Shown: piece by piece, positions 46,613-54,880 of the stretch
Layout of the letters: every line of letters starts with the position of its first letter
Position numbering within the stretch: position 1 is the first letter of the stretch
Origin: Chloroflexota bacterium
GTDB taxonomy: Bacteria > Chloroflexota > Dehalococcoidia > Bin125
DNA length: 64,000 bases
Assembly: GCA_026707145.1 (NCBI GenBank)
Contig: JAPOXK010000027.1
Coordinates: 62,001 to 126,000 of the forward strand
Direction of reading: 5' to 3'
Program-made: the position numbers and the translations under genes
The notes under the pieces: model-generated
What the model was told of the DNA's origin: nothing
Database searches by the model: none
What the model saw: only the letters and a program-made list of their open reading frames with translations

Positions 46613-48162
46613 TGGCCGACAACGATGCCGACTGTCTGATCGTCGGCGGCGGACACAACGGTCTCGTCGCCGCCTGGTACCTGGCTCGTGCCGGACTGAA
46701 AGTCCTCGTTCTCGAGCGCCGTCCCGTCGTCGGCGGCGCCGCCGTAACGGAGGAGCCCTTCCCGGGCTACCGCATCGGCACCTGCGCCTATATCGCTCAC
46801 ATGCTGCAGCCCAAAGTCATTCACGACCTCGCTCTCCGCGATCACGGCCTCCATATCTATCCGCTCGACCCTGCCGCCTTGTTCCCGTTCCCCGACGGCG
46901 CGCATTTCCGCATGTGGCACAGCGCCCAGCGCACCGCCGAGGAGATCGCTCCCCTCTCCACCGCCGACGCCAAGGCTTACCCTGCCTGGATCCGTTTCTG
47001 GGAGCGCGCGGGCGCGCTCTTGCTGCGCTACTTCCTGCGCGAGCCGCCTACCTTCGCGCAGCTCGCCGCCGACGTGGCCGGTACCGACGATGCCGCCTTG
47101 CTCGAAACGCTGCTCACCGTACCCCTCCGCGACCTGGCCGAGCGAACCTTCCAGGACCCCCGTCTCGCCGCCGCCGCCGTCGGCACCGGCGACTTCGGCC
47201 AGATCGACGCTCCCGGCAGCGCTCTCACCCAGGCGTACTTCAAGACCAACCTTCTCACGCCGGATCGCGACTACGGCATCGTGCGCGGCGGCATGGGCGG
47301 CATCACCCAAGCCATGGCCGCTGCCGTCACTGCGGCGGGCGCTCCGATCCGCACGGAGGCGCCCGTCCAGCGCATCCTCGTCCGAGACGGTCGCGCTTGC
47401 GGCGTCGTCCTCGCGAGCGGCGAGACGCTCACGGCCCCGTACATCCTCTCCAACGCCGACCCGAAGACCACCTTTCTCCGGCTCGTCGACCCCGCTGCGC
47501 TCCCGTCTGACTTCCTCGCCGCGGTCGCCCGCCTCAAGACGCGCTCGGCCTCGCTCAAGGTGCACGCCGTGCTCAAGCGTCTTCCCGACTTCTCCCGCTT
47601 TCTCCGCCCGGACGACGACCTATCGCGCCTGGCCATGATCCGCATCATGCCCAGCCTGGACGCGATCGAAGCCAGCTGGCGCGACGCCATGGCGGGCATC
47701 CCCACGCGCCATCCCCTGATGCAGCTCCAAATCCCCACGGTCATCGACCCCACCCTCGCGCCCCCGGGCGCGCACGTGCTTTCCGCTTGGGTCACCTACC
47801 AACCCGCGCGTCTCCGGGAGGGAACCTGGGCCGCACGCGGGAGGGAAGTCGGCGAGCGGCTGCTCGACGCGATCGCCAGCTACGCTCCCGATATCCGCGA
47901 CTGCATTGAGGATTGGTTGCTGATCAGTCCCGAAGAGATCGAATCCCGCGTCGGCATGACTGACGGCAACATCCGCCACCTCGATATTCTCCCCCACCAG
48001 ATGCTTGCCGCCCGGCCGCTCCCGGGCTGGAGCGACTACCGCACTCCGCTCCCGGGTCTCTACCTCTGCGGCGCCGGCACCCACCCCGGCGGGGAAGTGA
48101 CGGGCGCGCCCGGGCACAATGCAGCCCAGGCGCTCCTGCGTGATCGTCGGGGCGCTGCCTAG
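46612..48162 (+). CDS. Phytoene dehydrogenase-like FAD oxidoreductase
   Basis: A 516-residue NAD(P)/FAD-dependent oxidoreductase of the phytoene desaturase/PYROXD2 type. The N-terminal dinucleotide fold VGGGHNGLVAAWYLARAGLK and ERRPVVGGAAVTEEPFPGYR are present, as is the C-terminal FAD-binding GLYLCGAGTHPGGEVTGAPG. No other carotenoid genes are nearby, so carotenoid desaturation is not implied; many members oxidise small molecules. ATG 46612 overlaps the upstream stop (TGATG), which couples it to the acyl-CoA dehydrogenase-like gene. Confidence 0.9.
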   Translation: MADNDADCLIVGGGHNGLVAAWYLARAGLKVLVLERRPVVGGAAVTEEPFPGYRIGTCAYIAHMLQPKVIHDLALRDHGLHIYPLDPAALFPFPDGAHFRMWHSAQRTAEEIAPLSTADAKAYPAWIRFWERAGALLLRYFLREPPTFAQLAADVAGTDDAALLETLLTVPLRDLAERTFQDPRLAAAAVGTGDFGQIDAPGSALTQAYFKTNLLTPDRDYGIVRGGMGGITQAMAAAVTAAGAPIRTEAPVQRILVRDGRACGVVLASGETLTAPYILSNADPKTTFLRLVDPAALPSDFLAAVARLKTRSASLKVHAVLKRLPDFSRFLRPDDDLSRLAMIRIMPSLDAIEASWRDAMAGIPTRHPLMQLQIPTVIDPTLAPPGAHVLSAWVTYQPARLREGTWAARGREVGERLLDAIASYAPDIRDCIEDWLLISPEEIESRVGMTDGNIRHLDILPHQMLAARPLPGWSDYRTPLPGLYLCGAGTHPGGEVTGAPGHNAAQALLRDRRGAA

Positions 48163-48216
48163 TACGCGCGGGCCGTTGGCGGCCCGCCGCCGGGCGCGAA
48201 GTCGCGCACGCGCTGC

Positions 48217-48453
48217 TTACGTACCCTCGAGGTCCGCGCTCTCCAGGATCCGGAACCCCACGCCAAGCTTCACCTGAAACGCGCCCACCTCTCCGTCCGC
48301 GACGTAACCCCGGATCTCGCGCACCTCGAACCAATCGATGTTACGCAGCGTCTGGTCCGCGCGGCTCAGTGCGTTGCGAATCGCTGTGTCGATGCTCTCC
48401 GGCGATGACCCAACCAACTCGATGATCTTGTACGTGTGCGGGCTGTCTGCCAT
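48217..48453 (-). CDS. Dodecin family flavin-binding protein
   Basis: A 78-residue protein, the usual dodecin size. It starts YKIIELVGSSPESIDTAIRN and continues with LRNIDWFEVREIRGYVADGE, in which the Trp stacks on the flavin isoalloxazine, and VGAFQVKLGVGFRI. Dodecins form hollow dodecamers that store FMN or riboflavin and limit photodamage. ATG 48453 follows AAAGGAGAGG. The setting among many flavoprotein genes fits a flavin-buffering role. Confidence 0.93.
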   Translation of the reverse strand: MADSPHTYKIIELVGSSPESIDTAIRNALSRADQTLRNIDWFEVREIRGYVADGEVGAFQVKLGVGFRILESADLEGT

Positions 48454-48910
48454 CAGCCTCTCCTTTCCGCGCGCCCTGGCGACGCAATAGATGCAAAGAC
48501 AGTGGGCTCAAATGATAGCCCGCCCGGCCCTCCCCCATTGCGGCACTGTTCCCCCCGCTTCCCTGTCGGCGTCCTCTCGCAGATCGCTGGGACAACTTGG
48601 AAACTTTTGTCCATGGACCGGAGCGGAGAAGGGGCGCCTGCGCCGTTACACTCGTATCATTGTCGCGCGGGACGCTGCCGAGCGAGGCGGCGCGCCTGTA
48701 ATCGATCGGTCCCGGACGGCTTCGACCGGCCTCCAGCACCTCGGTGGGAGAGACCCGTGCTGCGTGAGCCCTTGCATGATCGCAGGACGCCGCCGCGCGT
48801 GCCGGAGCATCTGCGGTGCACGGCCGAACCTGCGCCGAGAAAGCGGCGAGACACCCGCGCTCGCCGGCGGCGATCGCTTGGACCGAGCGTGTCTAGGATG
48901 CGATGGCGCC
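48454..48910 (+). promoter_or_regulatory. Long region upstream of fbp, possible structured leader
   Basis: 457 bp without a credible gene. TACACT (near 48647) and TATCAT (near 48656) could be -10 elements for a leader of about 250 nt. That leader has potential stems, for example AGCAC at about 48735 with GTGCT about 17 nt later, enclosing GGTGGGAGAGACC. A second -10-like TAGGAT (48894-48899) lies 11 bp before the GTG start and would give an almost leaderless mRNA. Which is used is unknown. Confidence 0.4.
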
Positions 48911-49858
48911 GTGGTCACTGAGAACGGCTTCAGCCAGGATCCTTCCCTGAACGCCGTGCTCAACGCGGTCGCCCGTGCTTCCATCGAAGTTGGGCGCCTC
49001 ACCCGCATGGCCAGCCTCGCCGGCATGCTGGGAGGCACCGGAGAAGTCAACGTTCAGGGCGAAGCGGTCCAGCGCCTTGACGTCGAGGGGCAGCGCATCT
49101 TCGAGCGCTACCTCCGGCAAACGAACCTCGTGGCCGCGATGGCGAGCGAGGAGCTGGAGCACGCCATCGCCGTCGCGGACGACGACGCCCACCCCTACCT
49201 CGTGGTCTTCGATCCCGTCGATGGCTCCAGCAATATCGACGTCGCCGTTACCATCGGCTCCATCTTCGGCATCTACCCGCGGCCGGCCGGCGCACCGCTC
49301 CGGGAGGCCACCTTCCTCCGTCCCGGTACCGAGCAGCTCGCCGCCGGCTATACCCTCTACGGTTCCAGCACGATGTTCGTCGTGGCGACGGCGGCGAACG
49401 TCGACGCCTACACGCTCGATCCAGACGGCAATCGCTTTCGCCGCACCCACTCCGGCATCCGCTTCCCTGGCGGCTGCGCCTACTACAGCGTCAACGAGCA
49501 CTACTTCGATCGCTGGAGCGCCGGTGTGCAGCGCGCCGTGAGCGAGTTGCGTGCGAGCTGCGCGGCGCGCTACGTCGGCTCCCTCGTCGCCGATTTCCAT
49601 CGCAATCTGCTCAAGGGCGGCGTCTTTCTCTATCCCGGCGACTCCAAGAGTCCCGCCGGCAAGCTTCGCCTCCTCTACGAAGCGGCTCCGCTCGCCTTCG
49701 TTGCCGAGCGCGCGGGCGGCGCTGCCAGCAACGGCGCCCAGCGTATTCTGGACCTCACTCCCCAGCAGCTGCACCAACGGACGCCGCTCTTCGTCGGCAG
49801 CCGCGACGCCGTGACCGCCATCGACGCCACGATCCGCACCACTGACGGCGCCGAGTAG
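48911..49858 (+). CDS. fbp: Class I fructose-1,6-bisphosphatase
   Basis: Hydrolyses fructose 1,6-bisphosphate to fructose 6-phosphate, the committed step of gluconeogenesis. The 315 residues show the metal-binding FDPVDGSSNIDVAVTIGSIF motif, ASEELEHAI upstream, YGSSTMFVVATAANVDAYTL, YVGSLVADFHRNLLKGGVFL and the sugar-phosphate site region SKSPAGKLRLLYEAAPLAFV. GTG 48911 is chosen because the conserved N-terminus begins there; the upstream open frame is not conserved. It is paired with a class I aldolase 144 bp downstream, the enzyme that supplies its substrate. Confidence 0.94.
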   Translation: MVTENGFSQDPSLNAVLNAVARASIEVGRLTRMASLAGMLGGTGEVNVQGEAVQRLDVEGQRIFERYLRQTNLVAAMASEELEHAIAVADDDAHPYLVVFDPVDGSSNIDVAVTIGSIFGIYPRPAGAPLREATFLRPGTEQLAAGYTLYGSSTMFVVATAANVDAYTLDPDGNRFRRTHSGIRFPGGCAYYSVNEHYFDRWSAGVQRAVSELRASCAARYVGSLVADFHRNLLKGGVFLYPGDSKSPAGKLRLLYEAAPLAFVAERAGGAASNGAQRILDLTPQQLHQRTPLFVGSRDAVTAIDATIRTTDGAE

Positions 49859-50002
49859 CGCACGAGGCGACAGAAGCCCGCTGCTGCGACAACACGGCGA
49901 CAACAGCGGTCTGCGCCGCGCCGAGGGCAGAGTTAGCATCGCAGGCGCGGATCGGTGTGCCGAGCAAGGGACGAGCGGCCAGCCCCGGAGTGTGGAGGCC
50001 CC

Positions 50003-51016
50003 ATGAACGCCAGTGAACTGGAAGCAACCGCGCGCGACCTCGTCGCCGAACGCAAGGGAATCCTCGCCGCCGACGAGAGTTCCGGAACCATACAAAAGCG
50101 CCTCGCCTCGATCGGAGTCGAATCGACCGAGCACTCCCGTCGCGCCTGGCGCCAGCTTCTCTTCACCACCCCCGGCATCGACGAGTACATCAGCGGCGTC
50201 ATCCTCTTCGACGAAACGATCCGCCAGCATGCCAATGATGGCCGGCGGCTCGTCGATATTCTCACCGCCAACGGCGTGCTGCCCGGCATCAAGGTCGATA
50301 AGGGTGCCAAGCCCCTCGTCGGCTCCTCCAGCGAAAAAGTCACGGAGGGACTCGACGGCCTCCGCGCCCGTCTCGCCGAGTACTGCGATCTCGGCGCGCG
50401 CTTCACCAAGTGGCGAGCCGTCATAGCCATCGGCCCCGGTCTCCCCAGCAGCCACGCCATCGCCGTCAATGCCGATGTCCTCGCCCGCTACGCTGCTCTC
50501 TCGCAAGAGGCCGGGCTCGTACCCATCGTCGAACCCGAAGTGCTCATGGACGGGTCCCACGACATCCACCGCTGCCTGGAAGTCACCTCTGCAACCCTGC
50601 GCCGCGTCTTCCAGTCGCTCGCCGAGCAGGGCGTCCACCTTGAGGGCATTCTGCTCAAGCCCAACATGGTGCTCTCCGGGAAAGATGCCCCGACGCGGGA
50701 GGGACCTGAGGCGGTAGCGGCCGCTACCGTTCGCTGCTTCCGTCGGGCGGTGCCCGCCGCCGTCCCCGGTATCGTCTTCCTCTCCGGCGGACAGACCGAC
50801 GCCGAAGCCACGGAGAACCTCGACGCCATCAATCGTCTCTCTGCAGACCAACCCTGGGAGCTCAGCTTCTCCTATGGTCGTGGTTTGCAGGCCACTCCCC
50901 TCAAGGTCTGGGGTGGTGACGCCGCCAACGTCCCGGCCGCCCAGGCGGCCTTCCAGGAGCGCGCCCGCCTCACCAGCGCGGCTCGCATGGGCGCCTACGA
51001 ACCGGCCATGGCGTAG
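50003..51016 (+). CDS. Class I fructose-bisphosphate aldolase
   Basis: Schiff-base aldolase of the animal/plant-like class I family, 337 residues. Signatures are KGILAADESSGTIQKRLASI, the region with Lys in FTKWRAVIAIG, EPEVLMDGSHDI and the Schiff-base Lys in LEGILLKPNMVLSG, followed by IVFLSGGQTDAEATENLDAI. ATG 50003 is preceded by GTGGAGG. Next to fbp it completes a triose-to-fructose-6-phosphate pair; class I enzymes need no divalent metal. A TAGCAT hexamer (49933-49938) may be its -10. Confidence 0.94.
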   Translation: MNASELEATARDLVAERKGILAADESSGTIQKRLASIGVESTEHSRRAWRQLLFTTPGIDEYISGVILFDETIRQHANDGRRLVDILTANGVLPGIKVDKGAKPLVGSSSEKVTEGLDGLRARLAEYCDLGARFTKWRAVIAIGPGLPSSHAIAVNADVLARYAALSQEAGLVPIVEPEVLMDGSHDIHRCLEVTSATLRRVFQSLAEQGVHLEGILLKPNMVLSGKDAPTREGPEAVAAATVRCFRRAVPAAVPGIVFLSGGQTDAEATENLDAINRLSADQPWELSFSYGRGLQATPLKVWGGDAANVPAAQAAFQERARLTSAARMGAYEPAMA

Positions 51017-51147
51017 GATTCCGCCCGCCTTGGACGATCCGCGGCGACGGACTCTACCCTCCCAGCGTGCGGCCAAGCCACCCGCCCTCTCCCTCGCGCG
51101 CTAATATTCAGAGGCCGTTCCTCCGCGATCGCAGCAGGAGCCTTGCG

Positions 51148-51615
51148 ATGACCGTCAGCGACGAATTTCGGCGTACCCCCATCTCCGTGCTCGTCCGCCG
51201 CCCGCTCCACTCCGTCTCGCTCGATACCCCCTTGCGCGATGCCATCAAGCTCTTGCGTGAGGAGAACGTGCGCTACGTTGGCATCTTGCAGGGGCCCCGC
51301 CTCGTCGGCCTGCTCACCGAGCGCGATCTCGTCAAGCGCGCCTACGGATCGGATGTCGGCCCGGACACGCCGGTGTCGGAGATCATGAACGCCAGCCCCC
51401 GCACCCTGCATCCGCAGGACTCTCTCCAGACTGCGCTCGACATGTTTGATCTTGACCGCTACCGGCACGTTGCTCTCGTCGACGACCGTGGCCGTCCCCA
51501 CGGCGTCGTCACTATCCGCGGCATCATGCATTTCCTGGCCGAGAGCGTTCCGGAGACGGTCCTGAACCTGCCCCCCGATCCGACGCAGGCCGCTGCGACT
51601 CCCGAGGGCGCCTGA
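51148..51615 (+). CDS. Two-CBS-domain protein
   Basis: A 155-residue Bateman-module protein: CBS1 about 8-65 (ISVLVRRPLHSVSLDTPLRD onward, ending LVGLLTERDLVKRAY) and CBS2 about 75-140 (VSEIMNASPRTLHPQDSLQT onward). A short Pro/Ala-rich tail follows. ATG 51148 has CAGGAGC upstream and TAATAT (51102-51107) as a possible -10. It lies 2 bp before a second CBS gene. A link to the sugar-phosphate genes upstream is suggested by position only. Confidence 0.9.
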   Translation: MTVSDEFRRTPISVLVRRPLHSVSLDTPLRDAIKLLREENVRYVGILQGPRLVGLLTERDLVKRAYGSDVGPDTPVSEIMNASPRTLHPQDSLQTALDMFDLDRYRHVALVDDRGRPHGVVTIRGIMHFLAESVPETVLNLPPDPTQAAATPEGA

Positions 51616-51617
51616 CC

Positions 51618-52124
51618 GTGCACTGCCCCATCTGTGACTACGAGAACCTCCCCGGCGTCGATCAGTGCGGGGACTGTGGCTGGGAGATCGGCGATGCGGA
51701 TGTCCCCACGCCCACGGACGCCCTCTCCGCGCTCCTGCTCGAAACGCAGATTGCCGAGATCGCCACGCCCGCCCCGCTCTGCATCGACGTGGACGCTCCC
51801 GTTGCCGTTGCCTTGGACCTGATGCGGGAGCACAACATCCGCGCCCTCATCGTCATGCAAGAGGGCGCTCTCGTCGGCATCCTCACCGAGCGCGACCTCA
51901 TCCTCAAGCTCGACCCTTGGGATCCGGGTACGACTCGCCTCGTAAGCGATCTCATGACCCCAAATCCTATCGTGGTGAAACCGGAGGACACGCTGGGTAC
52001 GGCGGTGCACCGCCTTTGCGTCGACAACGTCCGCTTCCTCCCGGTGGTCGACGATCAACGCGTCGTTGGCATCGTCGCCTTGCGCGATGTCCTGCATCGT
52101 TTGGTTCCCACGCTCACCGGCTAG
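51618..52124 (+). CDS. Zinc-ribbon plus two-CBS-domain protein
   Basis: A 168-residue protein starting with a small zinc ribbon, CPICDYENLPGVDQCGDCGW (two CxxC pairs, residues 3-21), followed by a CBS pair: about 45-100 (LCIDVDAPVAVALDLMREHN onward) and 108-165 (VSDLMTPNPIVVKPEDTLGT onward). CBS pairs sense adenine nucleotides; the ribbon may dock to a partner or nucleic acid. GTG 51618 is 2 bp after the previous gene, so the two are surely co-translated and may form a heteromeric sensor. Confidence 0.9.
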   Translation: MHCPICDYENLPGVDQCGDCGWEIGDADVPTPTDALSALLLETQIAEIATPAPLCIDVDAPVAVALDLMREHNIRALIVMQEGALVGILTERDLILKLDPWDPGTTRLVSDLMTPNPIVVKPEDTLGTAVHRLCVDNVRFLPVVDDQRVVGIVALRDVLHRLVPTLTG

Positions 52125-52217
52125 CTCCGCAAGCCTCCACCCCGGCGTGCCTGCGACGGGTTCGGGAGTTGCGAAGCGCGCCCTACGCGGTAGGCTGCGC
52201 ATTGGAAGGAGGCCCTC

Positions 52218-53363
52218 ATGGGACCGTTAGCGGGACTGCGCATCATCGAGCTGGCCGGGATCGGCCCTGGACCGTTCTGCGGCATGCTCCTCTCCGACTT
52301 GGGCGCCGAGATCATCCGGATCGACCGGGCCGTTTGGGCCCGGGAGGCCGACCGCTCGCAACCTCCCTGGGACCTCCTCAATCGCGGCCGCCGCTCCATC
52401 GCCGTCGACATGAAGAAGCCCGCCGGTCTGGAGACGGTCCTGCGGCTCACCGACGCGGCCGACGCCCTCTTCGAAGGCTTCCGCCCGGGCGTCTGCGAGC
52501 GTCTCGGCATCGGGCCGGACGTCTGCCTCCAACGTAATCCCCGCCTTGTCTACGGGCGCATGACCGGCTGGGGCCAAGAGGGGCCCTATGAGCAGATGGC
52601 TGGCCACGACATCAACTACATCGCCCTCTCCGGCGCGCTGGATACCATCGGTCGCAAGGGCCAACCGCCTACCCCGCCCCTCAACCTTGTCGGCGACTTC
52701 GGCGGTGGCGGCCTCCTGCTCGCGTTCGGCATGCTCGCCGCCTTGCTGGAAGCCCAGCGCACCGGCCGAGGTCAGGTCGTCGATGCGGCCATGGTCGATG
52801 GCGCCGCCATCTTGATGACCATGTTCTACGGCATGCGCGCCGCCGGCCGCTGGCATGCGGAGCGCGGCACCAACCGCCTCGACACCGGCTCCCACTTTTA
52901 CGACGTCTACCAAACCGCCGATGACAAGTACGTCTCGGTCGGCTCGATGGAGCCGCAGTTCTACGCCGAGCTCGTCCGCCTCACCGGTCTCGGCGACGAT
53001 GGCCCGCTCCCCGATCAGCTCGATGAGCAGCAGTGGCCCGCGATGAAGGATCGCCTCGCCGCCATCTTCCGCTCCAAGACCCGGGCCCAATGGCAAGAGA
53101 TCATGGAAGGCAGCGATGTCTGCTTCGCTCCCGTGCTCTCCCTGGCGGAGGCTCCCGATCACCCTCACGCCCGCCATCGCCAGGCCTTCGTGGACGTGGG
53201 CGGCGTCACCCAGCCGGGTCCCGCGCCCCGCTTCAGCCGCACCCCCGGCGCCGTCCAAGGGCCGCCCGTGCATCCCGGCGAGCACACGGACGCGATCCTC
53301 CGCGACGCCGGCTACAGCGACGCCGAGATCGGCGCGCTGCGCGAAGAGGGCGCAGTCGTCTAA
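52218..53363 (+). CDS. Family III (CaiB/BaiF-type) acyl-CoA transferase, second copy
   Basis: A 381-residue CoA-transferase starting GPLAGLRIIELAGIGPGPFC, with LLSDLGAEIIRIDRAV, LLNRGRRSIAVDMKKPAGLE, FEGFRPGVCERLGIGPDVCL and RMTGWGQEGPYEQMAGHDIN, where Asp is the catalytic thioester-forming residue. It resembles alpha-methylacyl-CoA racemases, which share this fold (GHDINYIALSGAL, and GDFGGGGLLLAFGMLAALLE), so it may be an Amacr-type racemase rather than a transferase. ATG 52218 follows AAGGAGG. Its end overlaps the convergent VOC gene by 4 bp. Confidence 0.92.
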   Translation: MGPLAGLRIIELAGIGPGPFCGMLLSDLGAEIIRIDRAVWAREADRSQPPWDLLNRGRRSIAVDMKKPAGLETVLRLTDAADALFEGFRPGVCERLGIGPDVCLQRNPRLVYGRMTGWGQEGPYEQMAGHDINYIALSGALDTIGRKGQPPTPPLNLVGDFGGGGLLLAFGMLAALLEAQRTGRGQVVDAAMVDGAAILMTMFYGMRAAGRWHAERGTNRLDTGSHFYDVYQTADDKYVSVGSMEPQFYAELVRLTGLGDDGPLPDQLDEQQWPAMKDRLAAIFRSKTRAQWQEIMEGSDVCFAPVLSLAEAPDHPHARHRQAFVDVGGVTQPGPAPRFSRTPGAVQGPPVHPGEHTDAILRDAGYSDAEIGALREEGAVV

Positions 53364-53842
53364 GCTTCGGTCCCCGGCGCGCTGGCCGGGCGCGGCGGCG
53401 GTTGGATGAACTCGAGCGTCACCCCGTCGGGGTCTTGCGTGTAGACGACCTTCGCCCCCGCGTTCGGGCCCGCGGTTACTTGCAGCGGGTCGCTCAGCAC
53501 CGTGAAGCCCGCCGCCCGCACCGCCGTCACCACCGCCTCGATCGCATCGACGTTGAAGGCGATATGCGTCGCCCCGGTGTCCGACGGGCGCGGCCGTACC
53601 GCCCCCCGTCCGGCTGGACCCCGGTACTCGATCAGCTCCAGGGTGTGGCCGGGCGCCGTCATGTAAGCGATCTCCACGTCCGCGCCCGGCACCGCCACCA
53701 CTTGCTCGATGAAGGCCGGGTCGCGCGGACCCCGGTCCCGCAGCGTGAAGCCCAGCACGTTGCTGTAGAAGGCCACTGCCCGGTCGAGGTTCGAGACGGT
53801 GATCCCCGTGTGATTCGTCCCCAGCACGGAAAAGTCCGGCAT
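53360..53842 (-). CDS. VOC-family (glyoxalase/dioxygenase-fold) protein
   Basis: A 160-residue protein with paired beta-alpha-beta-beta-beta units: NHTGITVSNLDRAVAFYSNV then ELIEYRGPAG in the first half, and THIAFNVDAIEAVVTAVRAA then YTQDPDGVTLEFIQPP in the second. The metal ligands expected of the fold, His in each N-terminal strand (NHTGI, THIAF) and Glu at each C-terminal strand (LELIEY, LEFIQ), are present, so it is likely a metalloenzyme such as methylmalonyl-CoA epimerase, glyoxalase or an extradiol dioxygenase relative. ATG 53842. Next to a CoA-transferase/racemase gene, an epimerase role is attractive but unproven. Confidence 0.88.
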   Translation of the reverse strand: MPDFSVLGTNHTGITVSNLDRAVAFYSNVLGFTLRDRGPRDPAFIEQVVAVPGADVEIAYMTAPGHTLELIEYRGPAGRGAVRPRPSDTGATHIAFNVDAIEAVVTAVRAAGFTVLSDPLQVTAGPNAGAKVVYTQDPDGVTLEFIQPPPRPASAPGTEA

Positions 53843-53998
53843 GGACAGCCTCCCTCCGCTGTGTCACGCATGCGCCGCTGGAGCCGCGGCAGCATCCTGC
53901 GGCGCGGAGTATACGCGCGTGCAGCGGAGGCTCGGACGAAAGCATGGTCCTCACGCGCCCGGCAGCCGCTAGCATGCAGTGCGTGAAGGGATGTTGCC

Positions 53999-54787
53999 AT
54001 GCCGATCAAACGCGCCTACGTCCAAGTCGATGCCGCGCAGATCCACTACCGCCGGCTGGACGCCGGGGCCGGTACCCCGATCGTCTTTCTCCATCAGACG
54101 GCTTCCTCCTCCGCCATGTACGAAAAGCTGATGACGCAGCTTGCCGGCGAGCGGCCCCAGTACGCCTTCGACACGCCCGGCTTCGGCCAGTCTGACCCGC
54201 CCCCGCCCTCGCCCACCGTCCCCAGCTACGCGCATACCCTCTTGGCCGCCACCCGCGCCCTTGGCCTGGATCGCTTCCACCTTTTCGGGCACCACACCGG
54301 CGCCTCGATCGGCTGCGAGATGGCCGTCGGCGCCCCGGAGCGCGTCGCCAGTCTGACGATGGCCGGTCCCCCCTATATGGATGCGGCCGCGCGCGAGTTC
54401 TGGACCAACAAGACCGAAGCGATGGTGATCCAACCCGACGGCAGCCATCTCATGACGGCCTGGGAGCGCGCTCAGTCCTTGGATCCGGACCCTGCTCTCG
54501 ACGTGGTCCAGCGCGAAACCGTCGACACCCTCCGCGCCGGCGTTCGCTGGCATGAGGCCTATCTCGCGGTCTTCAGCTACGATATGCTCGCCCGTCTTCC
54601 CCAGATCCACTGCCCCTTGATGATGCTCAGCGGCAAGGACGACGTGCTTCTGCCGCATCAAGAAGAGGCCTGTGCTGCCCACCCGGACGCCCGCGGCGTC
54701 GTCCTCGACGGCGGCACCTACGTGATGGACGATCGCCCCGAGCTCGTCGCCGCCGAGATCCGCCTCTTCCTCGCGGCCCTCGGCTAA
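53999..54787 (+). CDS. Alpha/beta-hydrolase-fold protein lacking the usual nucleophile and His
   Basis: A 262-residue alpha/beta-hydrolase-fold protein. The oxyanion region VFLHQTASSSAMYEKL, the DTPGFGQSDPP strand and a long cap are normal. At the nucleophile elbow, where GxSxG is expected, it reads FGHHTGAS, so residue 99 is His instead of Ser, Asp or Cys. The C-terminal catalytic His is also missing: GGTYVMDDRPELV stands where AGHxxxxExP is usual. Either it uses other chemistry, as cofactor-free oxygenases or lyases of this fold can, or it is not a hydrolase. ATG 53999; TAGCAT lies 30 bp upstream. Confidence 0.85.
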   Translation: MPIKRAYVQVDAAQIHYRRLDAGAGTPIVFLHQTASSSAMYEKLMTQLAGERPQYAFDTPGFGQSDPPPPSPTVPSYAHTLLAATRALGLDRFHLFGHHTGASIGCEMAVGAPERVASLTMAGPPYMDAAAREFWTNKTEAMVIQPDGSHLMTAWERAQSLDPDPALDVVQRETVDTLRAGVRWHEAYLAVFSYDMLARLPQIHCPLMMLSGKDDVLLPHQEEACAAHPDARGVVLDGGTYVMDDRPELVAAEIRLFLAALG

Positions 54788-54880
54788 CCCCCGTCCCCCA
54801 CGCTACGCTCTCCCGCTGGATCCCCCGGCGGCCCCGGCTGTGGCACGGCGCGGTGCGACCGCGACCGATGCCCTGCCGCT

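Noticed and set aside
48735-48895. Glycine-riboswitch-like motifs upstream of fbp
   Set aside because: GGGAGAGACC is present, but the conserved CCGAAGG core is replaced by CCGAGAAAG and no convincing second half was seen; fbp is also not a usual target. Left as an unassigned leader.
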